A stretch of DNA of 64,000 bases from Chryseobacterium takakiae (GTDB lineage Bacteria > Bacteroidota > Bacteroidia > Flavobacteriales > Weeksellaceae). Every line of letters begins with the position of its first letter. Within the stretch, counting starts at the first letter, position 1. Positions 28,068 to 37,131 of this stretch are shown in pieces. The position numbers and the translations under genes are program-made. Below the pieces are notes generated by a model, which saw only the letters and a program-made list of their open reading frames with translations, made no database searches and had not been told where the DNA came from. Location: the NCBI RefSeq assembly GCF_900129385.1, contig NZ_FQVO01000003.1, positions 293,672 to 357,671 of the forward strand. The letters run 5' to 3'.

Positions 28068-28099
28068 AAAAAAATCCGCCTCAGTTGTGAGACGGATTT
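28068..28099 (-). terminator. intrinsic terminator of the glucosidase gene (repeated-type hairpin)
   Basis: On the minus strand AAATCCGTCTCA and TGAGGCGGATTT pair over 12 bases (one wobble) around CAAC, followed by Ts. The 20-bp core CCGTCTCACAACTGAGGCGG is identical to that at 63917-63936. Bases 27884-28067 between this and the T9SS gene are AT-rich, with no gene seen. Confidence 0.88.
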
Positions 28100-28120
28100 G
28101 TAATAAGTAAAATATATTTT

Positions 28121-30736
28121 CTAGAATGACATTCTTGGTTTTAGCAGCTTTGCAACCGTTGCTGTCCATCCGGTCTGATGGGAAGCACCTATTCCACGGC
28201 CGTTGTCACCATGGAAATATTCAAAGAACGTAATATAATCTTTAAAATTCTCATCATAATTGAACTTGGCGTTTCCCCCGTTAAAAGGGCGCTGTCCTAC
28301 CTCATCTTTTAGGAAAATAGAACATAACCGGTTGCTTATATTTTGGGCCACCTCATCAAGATTTCTCTTATCGCCGCTTCCCGTGGGAAGCTCTACTTTC
28401 ATGCTGTTTCCATAATAAAAATGGAATCGCTGCAAGCTCTCCACAATAAGGAAGTTGATCGGAAACCATATAGGGCCTCTCCAGTTGCTGTTTCCTCCAA
28501 ACATTCGGCTGTCACTCTCTCCCGGAGTATAGTACACAACATTCTGTGTTCCGTGGACAGAAAAGACAAATGGATTTTCTTCATAAACTTTAGACATGGC
28601 CCGTATCCCATAATCGCTTAAAAATTCTTTTTCATCCAGCATACGGCTCAGTACTTTTGTAAGTCTTGTTTTTCTGAGGATGCTCATCAGATGTTTTCTT
28701 CCCTGGCCTTCTTCTTCCCAATGGGAAACCAGTTTTGTAAGCTCGGGCTTGTTTTTAAGCACCCAATCCATTCTTTCAACAAAATTGGGCATTTTATCAA
28801 GAAGATGATGATCTATAATTTCAACGGCAAACATTGGAATAAGACCTACAATACTTCTTAGTTTCAGGGAAACACTGTCGCCGTTTCCAAGCTGTAAAAC
28901 ATCATAGAAAAATCCGTCTTCTTCGTTCCAGAGTCCTTTTGTTCCATCACCCAGATTCTCCATGGCCTCTGCAATATAAAGATAATGCTCAAAAAATTTA
29001 ATAGCCATATCTTCATATACCTGATAATATTGGGCAAGTTCCATTGCGATACGCATCATATTCAATGCATACATTGCCATCCAGCTCGTTCCATCTGCCT
29101 GTTCCAGATGCTGCCCGTCTTTTAATACCATATTCCGGTCAAAAGCGCCGATATTATCAAGGCCTAAAAATCCTCCTCCGAAAATATTTTTTCCGTTTTT
29201 ATCCTTTCGGTTTACCCACCATGTAAAGTTAAGAAGCAGCTTTTGGAAAACTTTTTCTAAAAATAAAAGATCGGGCTTTCCGTTTTGCTTTTCATCAATC
29301 TTAAAAACCCTGAAGCAAGACCAGGCATGTACCGGTGGGTTTACATCGCTCAGGTTCCATTCATAAGCAGGAAGCTGTCCGTTAGGATGCATATACCATT
29401 CTTTGGTGAGCAGGAGAAGCTGTCCTTTCGCAAACTCCGCATCAATCAGCGCATACGGAACACAATGAAAGGCAAGATCCCACGTAGCGTACCACGGATA
29501 TTCCCATTTATCGGGCATTGAAATAATATCTTTATTATGGAGATGATTCCATTCCGTGTTTCTTACATAATTTGAGAAATCCCGTGGCGCCTCATAATTA
29601 GGATCACCTTTAAGCCATTTTCCTACATTATAATGATAAAACTGTTTGTTCCATAGCAATCCGGCAAAAGCCTGTCGCTGTACATTTCTTTCGTCTTCAT
29701 CTACTACATCGCTCTGGATTTCCTGATAAAATTCGTTGGCTTCCTCAATTCGTGCGCTGAAAATTTCATCAAAATTTTCAAAAGGCTCATCAAGGTCTTG
29801 CGGAGAAAGTCTGAAGTCAAAAGATTTAGATTCTCCGGCTTCAATAATTTCATCCAGAATGAACGAAGCTTTTGTCCCTCTTTTTTCAGGATTTATAGTA
29901 TTGCTGCCATAAATAATATAGTCATTGATTCCATCTTTAAAATAAGTGTTTCCAGGATAAGGAGCTCCGTATAATTTGGGATTATTGGTTTCATTTTCGC
30001 AAAAAACGCTTTCTGCTTGCGTATCTTTTGAATAGAATTTTTTAATCGAAATACTGTCATGCTGAATATTGATGCAGCCTTCATGCGAAGCAGCAGTCTG
30101 TCCTTTGTAGGTATTATATCCCCACTTCCAGTTATTTCTGAACCATATTGTCGGTGCAATTACAATAGGAGCGGCGTGATCACTTCTGTTAAAAACTGTT
30201 ATCCGTATTAAGAAATCGTCATGATCCGCTTTGGCGTATTCAATAAAAATATCAAAATATTCATCCTTGTCAAAAATCCCGGTATCGAAAATTTCGTATT
30301 CTGCTTCTTTTTTGCTTCTTCTTGCGTTTTCTGCACGGATATCATCATAAGGAAAAGCATTAATCGGATATTTATACAGCATTTTCATATAGCTGTGAGT
30401 AGGCGTATTGTCCAGATAATAAAAAATCTCTTTAATATCTTCACCGTGATTCCCTTGCGGATTACTCAGCCCGAAAAAACGCTCTTTTACCATCTTATCT
30501 TTCTTATTCCAGAATGAAAGGGCAAAGCAAAAAATCTGCTTGGCATCGGAGATTCCGGCTATTCCTTCTTCCCCCCAGCGGTAAGCGTAGCTCTCTGCAT
30601 TATTGTGATTGGCGAAATTCCATGCATCGCCATTGGGACTGTAATCTTCCCTTACATTTCCCCATTGCCGGTTACTGACATATGGTCCCCAGTTTTTCCA
30701 GTCGGTGTTTTGTAATCTATGTTTTTCAGCAATCAT
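28121..30736 (-). CDS. GH63/MGH1-like glucosidase
   Basis: The 871-residue protein has no signal peptide and belongs to the (alpha/alpha)6-barrel glucosidases related to GH63 and mannosylglycerate hydrolases. Recognisable segments are RWGEEGIAGISD near residue 53, WYATWDLAFHCVPYALID near 415 and NWRGPIWFPINFLIVESL near 785; the latter two hold the likely catalytic acids. It should cleave glucose- or mannose-containing oligosaccharides or glycosides in the cytosol. It has its own promoter and a strong terminator. The substrate is not predictable from sequence alone. Confidence 0.88.
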   Translation of the reverse strand: MIAEKHRLQNTDWKNWGPYVSNRQWGNVREDYSPNGDAWNFANHNNAESYAYRWGEEGIAGISDAKQIFCFALSFWNKKDKMVKERFFGLSNPQGNHGEDIKEIFYYLDNTPTHSYMKMLYKYPINAFPYDDIRAENARRSKKEAEYEIFDTGIFDKDEYFDIFIEYAKADHDDFLIRITVFNRSDHAAPIVIAPTIWFRNNWKWGYNTYKGQTAASHEGCINIQHDSISIKKFYSKDTQAESVFCENETNNPKLYGAPYPGNTYFKDGINDYIIYGSNTINPEKRGTKASFILDEIIEAGESKSFDFRLSPQDLDEPFENFDEIFSARIEEANEFYQEIQSDVVDEDERNVQRQAFAGLLWNKQFYHYNVGKWLKGDPNYEAPRDFSNYVRNTEWNHLHNKDIISMPDKWEYPWYATWDLAFHCVPYALIDAEFAKGQLLLLTKEWYMHPNGQLPAYEWNLSDVNPPVHAWSCFRVFKIDEKQNGKPDLLFLEKVFQKLLLNFTWWVNRKDKNGKNIFGGGFLGLDNIGAFDRNMVLKDGQHLEQADGTSWMAMYALNMMRIAMELAQYYQVYEDMAIKFFEHYLYIAEAMENLGDGTKGLWNEEDGFFYDVLQLGNGDSVSLKLRSIVGLIPMFAVEIIDHHLLDKMPNFVERMDWVLKNKPELTKLVSHWEEEGQGRKHLMSILRKTRLTKVLSRMLDEKEFLSDYGIRAMSKVYEENPFVFSVHGTQNVVYYTPGESDSRMFGGNSNWRGPIWFPINFLIVESLQRFHFYYGNSMKVELPTGSGDKRNLDEVAQNISNRLCSIFLKDEVGQRPFNGGNAKFNYDENFKDYITFFEYFHGDNGRGIGASHQTGWTATVAKLLKPRMSF

Positions 30737-30755
30737 ATCTCATCATTTTTCATTA

Positions 30756-30786
30756 CGAAGGTAGCCTTTTTGTTAAAAAATTCCAA
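30756..30786 (-). promoter_or_regulatory. Bacteroidota-type promoter for the glucosidase gene
   Basis: On the minus strand TTG (plus 30784-30786, CAA) is followed 20 bases later by TACCTTCG (30756-30763), one mismatch from TAnnTTTG. It lies about 20 bases before the start codon. Confidence 0.5.
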
Positions 30787-30888
30787 CTTCCTTAATTTGA
30801 ATTAAACTTAATATCATGCCGAAAAGGCTTTTAGAATAGGTATTGAGGTGTTAAGTTAAATTTTTATAAAAAATTAAAATAAAAGTTT

Positions 30889-30896
30889 TATCTTTG
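30889..30896 (+). promoter_or_regulatory. -7 element of the methionine operon
   Basis: TATCTTTG is a perfect TAnnTTTG. Transcription would start near 30903, about 23 bases before the first stem of the SAM riboswitch. No good TTG is seen at -33. The rest of this 353-base gap is covered by the riboswitch entry and the glucosidase promoter. Confidence 0.6.
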
Positions 30897-30925
30897 CACC
30901 ATTCGTTCATTCAAATATTGAAAAT

Positions 30926-31029
30926 GTTATCAAGAAAGGTTGAGGGATTAGACCCGATGAAACCTTAGCAACCCTTTGCGCAAGCAATGAAGGTGCTACG
31001 TTCTACCAGATTTATTTTGGACAGATAAC
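30926..31029 (+). ncRNA. SAM-I (S-box) riboswitch
   Basis: The first stem is GTTATC (30926-30931) with GATAAC (31024-31029). The S-box core can be read in order: AAGAAAGGTTGAGGGAT, then GACCCGATGAAACC, AGCAACCC, and GGTGCTACGTTC. These match the conserved GAGGGA, CCCGATGAAACC, GCAACC and GGTGC blocks. It precedes genes of homocysteine and methionine synthesis, as expected for a S-adenosylmethionine sensor that turns expression off. Downstream, CTGAA-TTCAG and GCCA-TGGC small hairpins (31034-31060) may form the expression platform. No classical T-tract terminator is visible, so control may be at translation of the first gene. Confidence 0.93.
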
Positions 31030-31089
31030 TTACTGAAGTTCTTCAGCCATTTCCTGTGGCATTTTCAATTGTATTTAAAATAAATAGAA

Positions 31090-32028
31090 TTGGAAACCGA
31101 ACTCATACATATTAATTTTTCGTACCAAACCCATTCAGGTAAGGAATATCATATTCCGTTAAGCTATCAGCTTTTCGGAAAAGAATTGTTTTCTGCACCG
31201 GTAATTCTGATAAATCATGCTTTAACCGGCAATTCAGATGTTGCTGGTGAAAAAGGATGGTGGAAAAAATTGATTGGAAAAAAGCAGGTTATTGATACAG
31301 ATCAGTATACCATTTTATGCTTCAATATTCCGGGAAATGGCTACGATGATTTTTTTATCGAAAACTATGAAGATTTTACTGCTGCGGATATTGCCAATAT
31401 CTTTTTACAGGGTCTTGATATTTTAAATATTAAAAGGTTACATGCTATTATCGGAGGGTCTTTGGGAGGGAGTGTCGGCTGGGAAATGCTGGTTAAAAAT
31501 CCTGCACTTGCAGAAGTATTTATTCCCATTGCCTGTGATTTTAAAACCCACGACTGGCTTCATGCGCAATGTCTTGTTCAGAAATTTTTGTTAAATCAAA
31601 ATGATAGACCCCTGCAAAAAGCCAGAATTCATGCGATGTTATGTTACAGAACGCCGGAATCATTAAATAACAGATTTCAAAACAGATATAATCTGGAAAA
31701 ACAACGGCTGGAGTCGGAGGACTGGCTTATTTTTCATGGTGATACTTTGAATGAAAGGTTTAGTTTGCCATCGTACCGGTTAATGAATCATTTGCTGATG
31801 ACCATCAATGCGGATGGATCCGAACTGAATAAGATAAAGGCTCAGATACATCTCATCGCTGTAGATACGGATCTTTTCTTTCCTGCTGCCGAAATCCGAA
31901 TGTGCTTTGAAAAATTAAAGAAAGATAAAGAGAATGTATCTTATCATGAAATCAGATCTCATCATGGTCATGATGCCTTCTTAATGGAATACGAACAATT
32001 AAATACGATCATTAAAAATATTTTGTAG
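31090..32028 (+). CDS. homoserine O-acetyltransferase-like alpha/beta hydrolase (MetX-like)
   Basis: An in-frame stop at 31081 and the absence of an early ATG force a TTG start at 31090. At 312 residues the protein is shorter than classical MetX (about 350-380). The family signs are present: NHALTGNS at 42-49, nucleophile elbow GGSLGG at 122-127 with Ser124, and an Asp in VDTDLFFP and His in HHGHD for the triad. As the first gene behind the SAM riboswitch it most likely activates homoserine by acetylation or succinylation. A different acyl-transfer or hydrolase role cannot be ruled out. The hom gene follows after three bases. Confidence 0.85.
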   Translation: METELIHINFSYQTHSGKEYHIPLSYQLFGKELFSAPVILINHALTGNSDVAGEKGWWKKLIGKKQVIDTDQYTILCFNIPGNGYDDFFIENYEDFTAADIANIFLQGLDILNIKRLHAIIGGSLGGSVGWEMLVKNPALAEVFIPIACDFKTHDWLHAQCLVQKFLLNQNDRPLQKARIHAMLCYRTPESLNNRFQNRYNLEKQRLESEDWLIFHGDTLNERFSLPSYRLMNHLLMTINADGSELNKIKAQIHLIAVDTDLFFPAAEIRMCFEKLKKDKENVSYHEIRSHHGHDAFLMEYEQLNTIIKNIL

Positions 32029-32031
32029 GAG

Positions 32032-33573
32032 ATGAAAAGCAATGCAAACGAAATAAAATTTTTGAGAAACAGGTCAATCATCAAATTTGAGGGGGAGGAC
32101 TTCTTAGGTGAAATCGGTATTGACGGAAGAATTTTTAAAGCGCTCACGCTAGCGAGAATCAGTGTTGGGGTAATTTCCCAGCAGGCAATAGAAAACGGAA
32201 TCTCCATTCTTGTTCAGGAAAATGATTCCGAAAAAGCGGTGAATTGCCTGATTGATGAATTTGAAGCAGAAAGAAAATCGGGAAAGGTTTCTCAGATTTA
32301 CAGCATCAACAATGTGTCGGTTTTAGGTTTTGTTGCAGAAGATTTAAATAAAATACTGACTGAACTGGCGAGGAATAATGTGTTCCCATTGTTGCTTAAT
32401 CAGATTGCAGCGGAAAAAAGGGTAAATATTGTGGTTACTTCTTCCCAGGATGAGAAAGCAAAAAATATTATAGAATCTGAAATTTCTAAAAAACCGAAGA
32501 CAGTTCATTTGGCTATTATTGGTCATGGAAATGTTGGAAGAACTTTAATAGAGCAGGTATTAGAGTCTTCAGAAGAAATTAAAAGAAGGAAAAAAATCGA
32601 TCTTAAAGTAGTAGCAGTTGCCAATTCAAAAAAAATTGCCTTTAACAAAAAAGGTTTTGACAGCAATTGGAGTGATGAGGTTGTAACAGCGGAAAATCCT
32701 TCAGATGTTCAGCAATTAATTCGTTTTTCAAAAGAAAATCAGCTTGAAAACTTAATCGTTGTGGATAACACGGCAAGTAAGGATTTTGTGAAAAATTATC
32801 ATACGCTGGCAGAAAACGGTTTTGATCTGGTTTCATCTAATAAAATTTTCAACACGCTTCCGATTTCGGAATACCGACAGCTTCGATATACGTTGAATAA
32901 GAACAACCGTCGTTATCTTTACGAAACCAATGTTGGAGCAGGGTTGCCATTGATTGATACCATCAAGCTTCTCCACCTTTCAGGAGAGAATATTACAAGA
33001 ATTAAAGGTGTTTTTTCAGGAACATTAAGTTATGTTTTCAATAATTTTTCTTTAAGAGATGATGCGTTTTCCACGATTATTAATGAAGCATTGGAAAAAG
33101 GATACACGGAACCTGATCCGAGAGAAGATCTTTCCGGAAATGATGTCGCCAGAAAGTTATTGATTCTTGCGAGAGAATTAGACCTTATCAATGAATTTGA
33201 AGACATCAATATCCAGAATCTTGTTCCTGAAAGCCTGCTTTCCGTTTCAAAACCGGAATTTCTTTCGAGACTGAGCGAGTTAGATGAAGAATATCAAAAT
33301 ATCAAGAACAATCAGGAAGCCGGTCATGTATTAAGATATGTTGGCGACCTTCATGGAGATTTACAAAAAGATAAAGGCGAGCTTGATGTGAAGCTGATTT
33401 CAGTTCCGGCAACTTCCGCTTTAGGACAGTTAAAAGGATCAGATTCCATTTTTGAAATCTATACGGAAAGCTACGGAGAAAACCCGATTGTCATTATGGG
33501 TGCCGGTGCCGGAGCGAAGGTTACCGCGAGAGGCGTTTTCGGTGATATTTTAAGAGTAAGCGAAACGAAATAA
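32032..33573 (+). CDS. hom: homoserine dehydrogenase with N-terminal ACT-type region
   Basis: The 513-residue protein has an N-terminal regulatory part (about 1-150) with two ACT-like repeats, resembling the linker region of fused aspartokinase-homoserine dehydrogenases but with no kinase domain. The NAD(P)-binding loop GHGNVGR is at 164-170, and the catalytic region contains the conserved GAGLPLIDT, FSGTLSYVFN and YTEPDPREDLSGNDVARK. It reduces aspartate semialdehyde to homoserine. The ACT part suggests feedback by an amino acid, perhaps threonine or methionine. It lies between the MetX-like gene and the sulfhydrylase in the riboswitch operon. Confidence 0.93.
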   Translation: MKSNANEIKFLRNRSIIKFEGEDFLGEIGIDGRIFKALTLARISVGVISQQAIENGISILVQENDSEKAVNCLIDEFEAERKSGKVSQIYSINNVSVLGFVAEDLNKILTELARNNVFPLLLNQIAAEKRVNIVVTSSQDEKAKNIIESEISKKPKTVHLAIIGHGNVGRTLIEQVLESSEEIKRRKKIDLKVVAVANSKKIAFNKKGFDSNWSDEVVTAENPSDVQQLIRFSKENQLENLIVVDNTASKDFVKNYHTLAENGFDLVSSNKIFNTLPISEYRQLRYTLNKNNRRYLYETNVGAGLPLIDTIKLLHLSGENITRIKGVFSGTLSYVFNNFSLRDDAFSTIINEALEKGYTEPDPREDLSGNDVARKLLILARELDLINEFEDINIQNLVPESLLSVSKPEFLSRLSELDEEYQNIKNNQEAGHVLRYVGDLHGDLQKDKGELDVKLISVPATSALGQLKGSDSIFEIYTESYGENPIVIMGAGAGAKVTARGVFGDILRVSETK

Positions 33574-33583
33574 GACAGGCATA

Positions 33584-33632
33584 GAACCCGAAAGGGTTCA
33601 ATATCAATAGCCGTAGGTGAAACCTATGGACA
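33584..33632. repeat. intergenic hairpin repeat, copy 1
   Basis: GAACCC-GAAAGGGTTC is a short hairpin, followed by CCGTAGGTGAAACCTATGGA (33611-33630), itself a stem of CCGTAGGT and ACCTATGG. The same two-hairpin unit is found at 34851-34898. A third small palindrome, AAACCTT-CAAGGTTT, sits at 33655-33669 before the sulfhydrylase start. Confidence 0.8.
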
Positions 33633-33679
33633 AAATAAATTAAACAACCTAAACAAACCTTCAAGGTTTAAAGCAAAAA

Positions 33680-34846
33680 ATGGAAAACGAAAATTTTGAA
33701 ACCTTTGCCATCAGAACCCAGACGGAAAGAACTCAGTTTGATGAGCATTCAACACCTTTATATTTAACATCCAGCTTTATTTTTCAGGATGCAGAAGATA
33801 TGCGGGCAAGTTTTGCAGAAGAAAAACAGAAAAATCTGTACAGCCGTTTTTCAAACCCGAATGTAACAGAATTTACAGAGAAAATAGCCAAAATGGAGGG
33901 TGCCGAAGCAGGCTATGCATTCGCAACAGGAATGGCGGCCATATATTCAACCTTTGCCAGCTTATTAAATGCAGGAGATCACATCGTAAGCTGTCAGTCG
34001 GTTTTTGGTTCTACACATACTTTGTTTACAAAATATTTCCCGAAATGGAATATCGAAACAACGTATTTCAAAGCAGAAGATGCTGGAAATATTGAAAAAT
34101 ACATTCAGCCGAATACAAAAATTTTATATCTGGAAACACCTACCAATCCCGCGATTGAGGTGTTGGATTTAGAATTTTTCGGGAAAATTGCGAAGAAACA
34201 CAATTTAATTTTTATTGTGGATAACTGTTTCGCAACACCTTATTTGCAGCAGCCGATACAATATGGAGCCGATATCGTGGTGCATTCCGCAACCAAATTA
34301 ATTGACGGGCAGGGCCGGGTTTTAGGAGGAGTCGCTGTCGGAAGAGAAGACCTGATCCGTGAAATCTATCTGTTCGCCAGAAATACAGGTCCGGCAATGT
34401 CGCCTTTCAACGCCTGGGTGTTGTCTAAAAGTTTAGAAACGTTGGCGATTCGTGTAGAAAAACACTGTGAAAATGCCTTAAAAGTTGCAGGATTTCTGGA
34501 AAGTCATCCCAATGTGGAACTGGTAAAATATCCTTTCTTAAAATCTCACCCCAGCTACGAAATTGCCAAAAAACAGATGAAACTGGGCGGAAATATTGTA
34601 GCCTTCGAAATCAAGGGCGGAATTGAAGGCGGAAGAAACTTTTTAGACAACATAAAAATGTGCTCACTTTCCGCAAACTTAGGTGATACCAGAACCATTG
34701 TAACACATCCCGCGTCCACCACGCACTCCAAATTATCAGACGAAGAAAGAAATGAAGTTGGAATTACAGCCGGTTTGGTGCGTTGCTCCGTTGGTCTGGA
34801 AAATATCGATGATATTATTGCAGATTTAAAGCAGGCATTGGGTTAA
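33680..34846 (+). CDS. PLP-dependent trans-sulfuration enzyme / O-acyl-homoserine sulfhydrylase
   Basis: The 388-residue protein is of the Cys/Met metabolism PLP family. The PLP-binding Lys is K206 in VVHSATKLIDG; YSRFSNPN near residue 54, TGMAAI near 83 and LETPTNPA near 151 are typical. The closest type is O-succinyl- or O-acetylhomoserine sulfhydrylase (MetZ), which makes homocysteine from the activated homoserine and sulfide. That would put it right after the MetX-like acyltransferase and Hom in the pathway. A cystathionine gamma-synthase role is the main alternative. Copies of a hairpin repeat flank it on both sides. Confidence 0.9.
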   Translation: MENENFETFAIRTQTERTQFDEHSTPLYLTSSFIFQDAEDMRASFAEEKQKNLYSRFSNPNVTEFTEKIAKMEGAEAGYAFATGMAAIYSTFASLLNAGDHIVSCQSVFGSTHTLFTKYFPKWNIETTYFKAEDAGNIEKYIQPNTKILYLETPTNPAIEVLDLEFFGKIAKKHNLIFIVDNCFATPYLQQPIQYGADIVVHSATKLIDGQGRVLGGVAVGREDLIREIYLFARNTGPAMSPFNAWVLSKSLETLAIRVEKHCENALKVAGFLESHPNVELVKYPFLKSHPSYEIAKKQMKLGGNIVAFEIKGGIEGGRNFLDNIKMCSLSANLGDTRTIVTHPASTTHSKLSDEERNEVGITAGLVRCSVGLENIDDIIADLKQALG

Positions 34847-34850
34847 CAAC

Positions 34851-34898
34851 GAACCTGAAAGGTTCAACAATAATAACCGTAGGTGAAACCTATGGATA
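34851..34898. repeat. intergenic hairpin repeat, copy 2
   Basis: GAACCTGAAAGGTTC (34851-34865) followed by CCGTAGGTGAAACCTATGGA (34877-34896) repeats the unit seen at 33584-33632. In the first hairpin the stem differs by paired changes (CCC/GGG in one copy, CCT/AGG in the other), so the pairing is kept. This suggests a maintained RNA or DNA structure. Confidence 0.8.
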
Positions 34899-34941
34899 AA
34901 ATATCAATCACGAATTAATTCATCGATGAAAAATAAATAAA

Positions 34942-35952
34942 ATGAAAAATTCAGAACAATTATACAAAGCATTGTCCGAAAGAATTTTAATTCTGGACGG
35001 AGCTATGGGAACCATGCTTCAGCGATACAAGTTTGAAGAAGAAGACTACCGTGGCGAACGTTTTAAAAACTGGCAACATCCCGTGAAAGGAAACAATGAT
35101 CTGCTTTCCCTTACACAACCTCATGCAATAGAGGAAGTCCACAGCAAATACCTGGAAGCAGGAGCGGATATTATCGAAACCAATACATTTTCGGGAACAA
35201 CGATTGCCATGGCAGATTATCATATGGAAGATCTGGTATATGAATTAAATTACGAATCTGCAAAAATCGCCAGAAAAGTATGTGACGAATTCACCGCTAA
35301 AAACCCTGATAAACCAAGATTCGTTGCTGGTTCCATCGGTCCCACAAACAGAACGGCTAGCTTAAGCCCGGATGTGAATGATCCCGGATACAGAGCCATT
35401 ACGTTTGAAGAATTGAGAATTGCCTACAAACAGCAGTGCGAAGCTTTATTAGACGGAGGTTCAGATATTTTACTGGTAGAAACCATTTTTGATACCCTCA
35501 ACGCAAAGGCGGCTCTGTTTGCTATTGATGAAATTCAGGATGAAAGAGAAATCAGAATTCCGATTATGGTTTCAGGAACCATTACTGATGCTTCGGGAAG
35601 AACGCTGAGCGGACAAACTGCGGAAGCTTTTTTAATCTCTGTTTCGCATCTGAACTTACTAAGCATAGGTTTCAATTGTGCTTTGGGAGCCAATCAGTTG
35701 ACGCCATACCTCGAAACATTGGCACACAATTCAGAATTTTATGTGTCTGCTTACCCGAATGCGGGTTTACCAAATGCTTTCGGAAAATATGATGAAACAC
35801 CGGAAGATATGGCGGCACAGATCAAAGAGTATGTGGAAAAAGGACTGATCAACATCATTGGAGGATGCTGTGGAACAACACCGGATCATATCAAAGCGAT
35901 TGCTGATCTGGTTTCAGAATATCCACCAAGGAAATTGAAGGAATTTGTCTGA
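34942..35952 (+). CDS. MetH N-terminal part: homocysteine S-methyltransferase domain
   Basis: The 336-residue protein is the homocysteine-binding barrel of cobalamin-dependent methionine synthase as a free polypeptide. It contains the starting [11 protein letters not shown], the zinc Cys in GFNCALG, and the paired zinc Cys in GGCCGTTP at 307-314. It must work with the other MetH half encoded two genes downstream. Split MetH is common in this group of bacteria, so it is not by itself a pseudogene. The fatty acid desaturase gene lies between the two halves. Confidence 0.94.
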   Translation: MKNSEQLYKALSERILILDGAMGTMLQRYKFEEEDYRGERFKNWQHPVKGNNDLLSLTQPHAIEEVHSKYLEAGADIIETNTFSGTTIAMADYHMEDLVYELNYESAKIARKVCDEFTAKNPDKPRFVAGSIGPTNRTASLSPDVNDPGYRAITFEELRIAYKQQCEALLDGGSDILLVETIFDTLNAKAALFAIDEIQDEREIRIPIMVSGTITDASGRTLSGQTAEAFLISVSHLNLLSIGFNCALGANQLTPYLETLAHNSEFYVSAYPNAGLPNAFGKYDETPEDMAAQIKEYVEKGLINIIGGCCGTTPDHIKAIADLVSEYPPRKLKEFV

Positions 35953-36035
35953 TTTAATAGAATTTTTTAATTGAATAGGAAGAAAAGGAATGCTTTTTAA
36001 TATTATCTTTAAGTATCACACAAAATTTAAATATA

Positions 36036-37127
36036 ATGGAAAAACCTATTTACTTAAAAGATTCAGAGGATGCAAAACTATTTAATGAATTAAGAAAAAA
36101 AGTGAACCAGAGGGTGGAATCAATTCCGGAAAACAGAGATATTTATATCCAAATCAAAGCCGTTATATTGCCTTTATTGTATATCGGATTGTATGTTTTT
36201 GCATTATTTAATGCAGAAAACGCCGGATTATATATTCTAAGTTTTGTTTTGATGGGGTTATCACTTGTTTTAATTTATCTTAATTTGATTCACGAGGCGG
36301 CACATAATAATATTTTTAAAAGTAAAAAGCTTAACAACCTGGTATTGCAGATTTTTGATTTTGTAGGAGCCAATTCCTACATCTGGAAAAAAAGACATAT
36401 TGCAAGCCATCATGCCTACCCTAATGTTGAAGGTTGGGATACGGATATTGAACAAAGCGGTCTTTTATTAATTGTTCCATGGATTAAAGCCAAAGGAATT
36501 CAGAAATATCAGCATAGGTTTTTCTTTCTGGTGTATCCTTTATATTTATTCAACTGGATGTTTATCAGAGACTTTAGGGATTTTTTTGATAATGACCGTG
36601 TAATCCTGAAAACGCAGGGAGCAATTCCGGTAAAAGAAAAAGTAAAGATGATTGCTTATAAACTGTTTTATTTTTTCTATCAGATTGCAGTTCCGGTTTT
36701 GTTTTTTAAGGTTTCAATAGGCCTTGCATTGGGAGCCTGGTTTTTACAGGTCATTGCAGCGAGTATTTTTGCACTTTTTGTATTGCTTCCATTGCACCCG
36801 CTACCTGATAACGCTTTCCCAAAACTGGATGAAAAAAACGGATTGCCTTTCAGCTGGCTGCACCATCAGTTTGAAGTTACTAATGATTTACAGGAAAATA
36901 ACTGGTTTGTAAGAAACGTGCTGGGGAATTTCAATTTTCATGTTGCCCACCATCTTTTTCCAAATTACAGTTATGCTTATTATAATGAAATTACGGAAGA
37001 AATTGAGCAGTTTGCGAGAGATCACGGATTAGCCTATAAAAGATTTCCGATGGCAACCGCTTTAGAAAAACATGTTGATTTGCTGAAGCAGAATGCAAAC
37101 AACGCCTATTTTATTTTAGAAGAATAA
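36036..37127 (+). CDS. membrane fatty acid desaturase
   Basis: The 363-residue membrane protein has the three histidine boxes of di-iron acyl desaturases: HEAAH at 86-90, HIASHH at 121-126, and HVAHH at 302-306, with an extra HH at 276-277. Four or more hydrophobic segments lie between. It should introduce a double bond into an acyl chain or hydroxylate a lipid; the substrate is unknown. It is placed between the two halves of MetH, starting 83 bases after the first and ending four bases before the second, so it is co-transcribed with methionine genes for no obvious biochemical reason. Confidence 0.9.
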   Translation: MEKPIYLKDSEDAKLFNELRKKVNQRVESIPENRDIYIQIKAVILPLLYIGLYVFALFNAENAGLYILSFVLMGLSLVLIYLNLIHEAAHNNIFKSKKLNNLVLQIFDFVGANSYIWKKRHIASHHAYPNVEGWDTDIEQSGLLLIVPWIKAKGIQKYQHRFFFLVYPLYLFNWMFIRDFRDFFDNDRVILKTQGAIPVKEKVKMIAYKLFYFFYQIAVPVLFFKVSIGLALGAWFLQVIAASIFALFVLLPLHPLPDNAFPKLDEKNGLPFSWLHHQFEVTNDLQENNWFVRNVLGNFNFHVAHHLFPNYSYAYYNEITEEIEQFARDHGLAYKRFPMATALEKHVDLLKQNANNAYFILEE

Positions 37128-37131
37128 ATTA

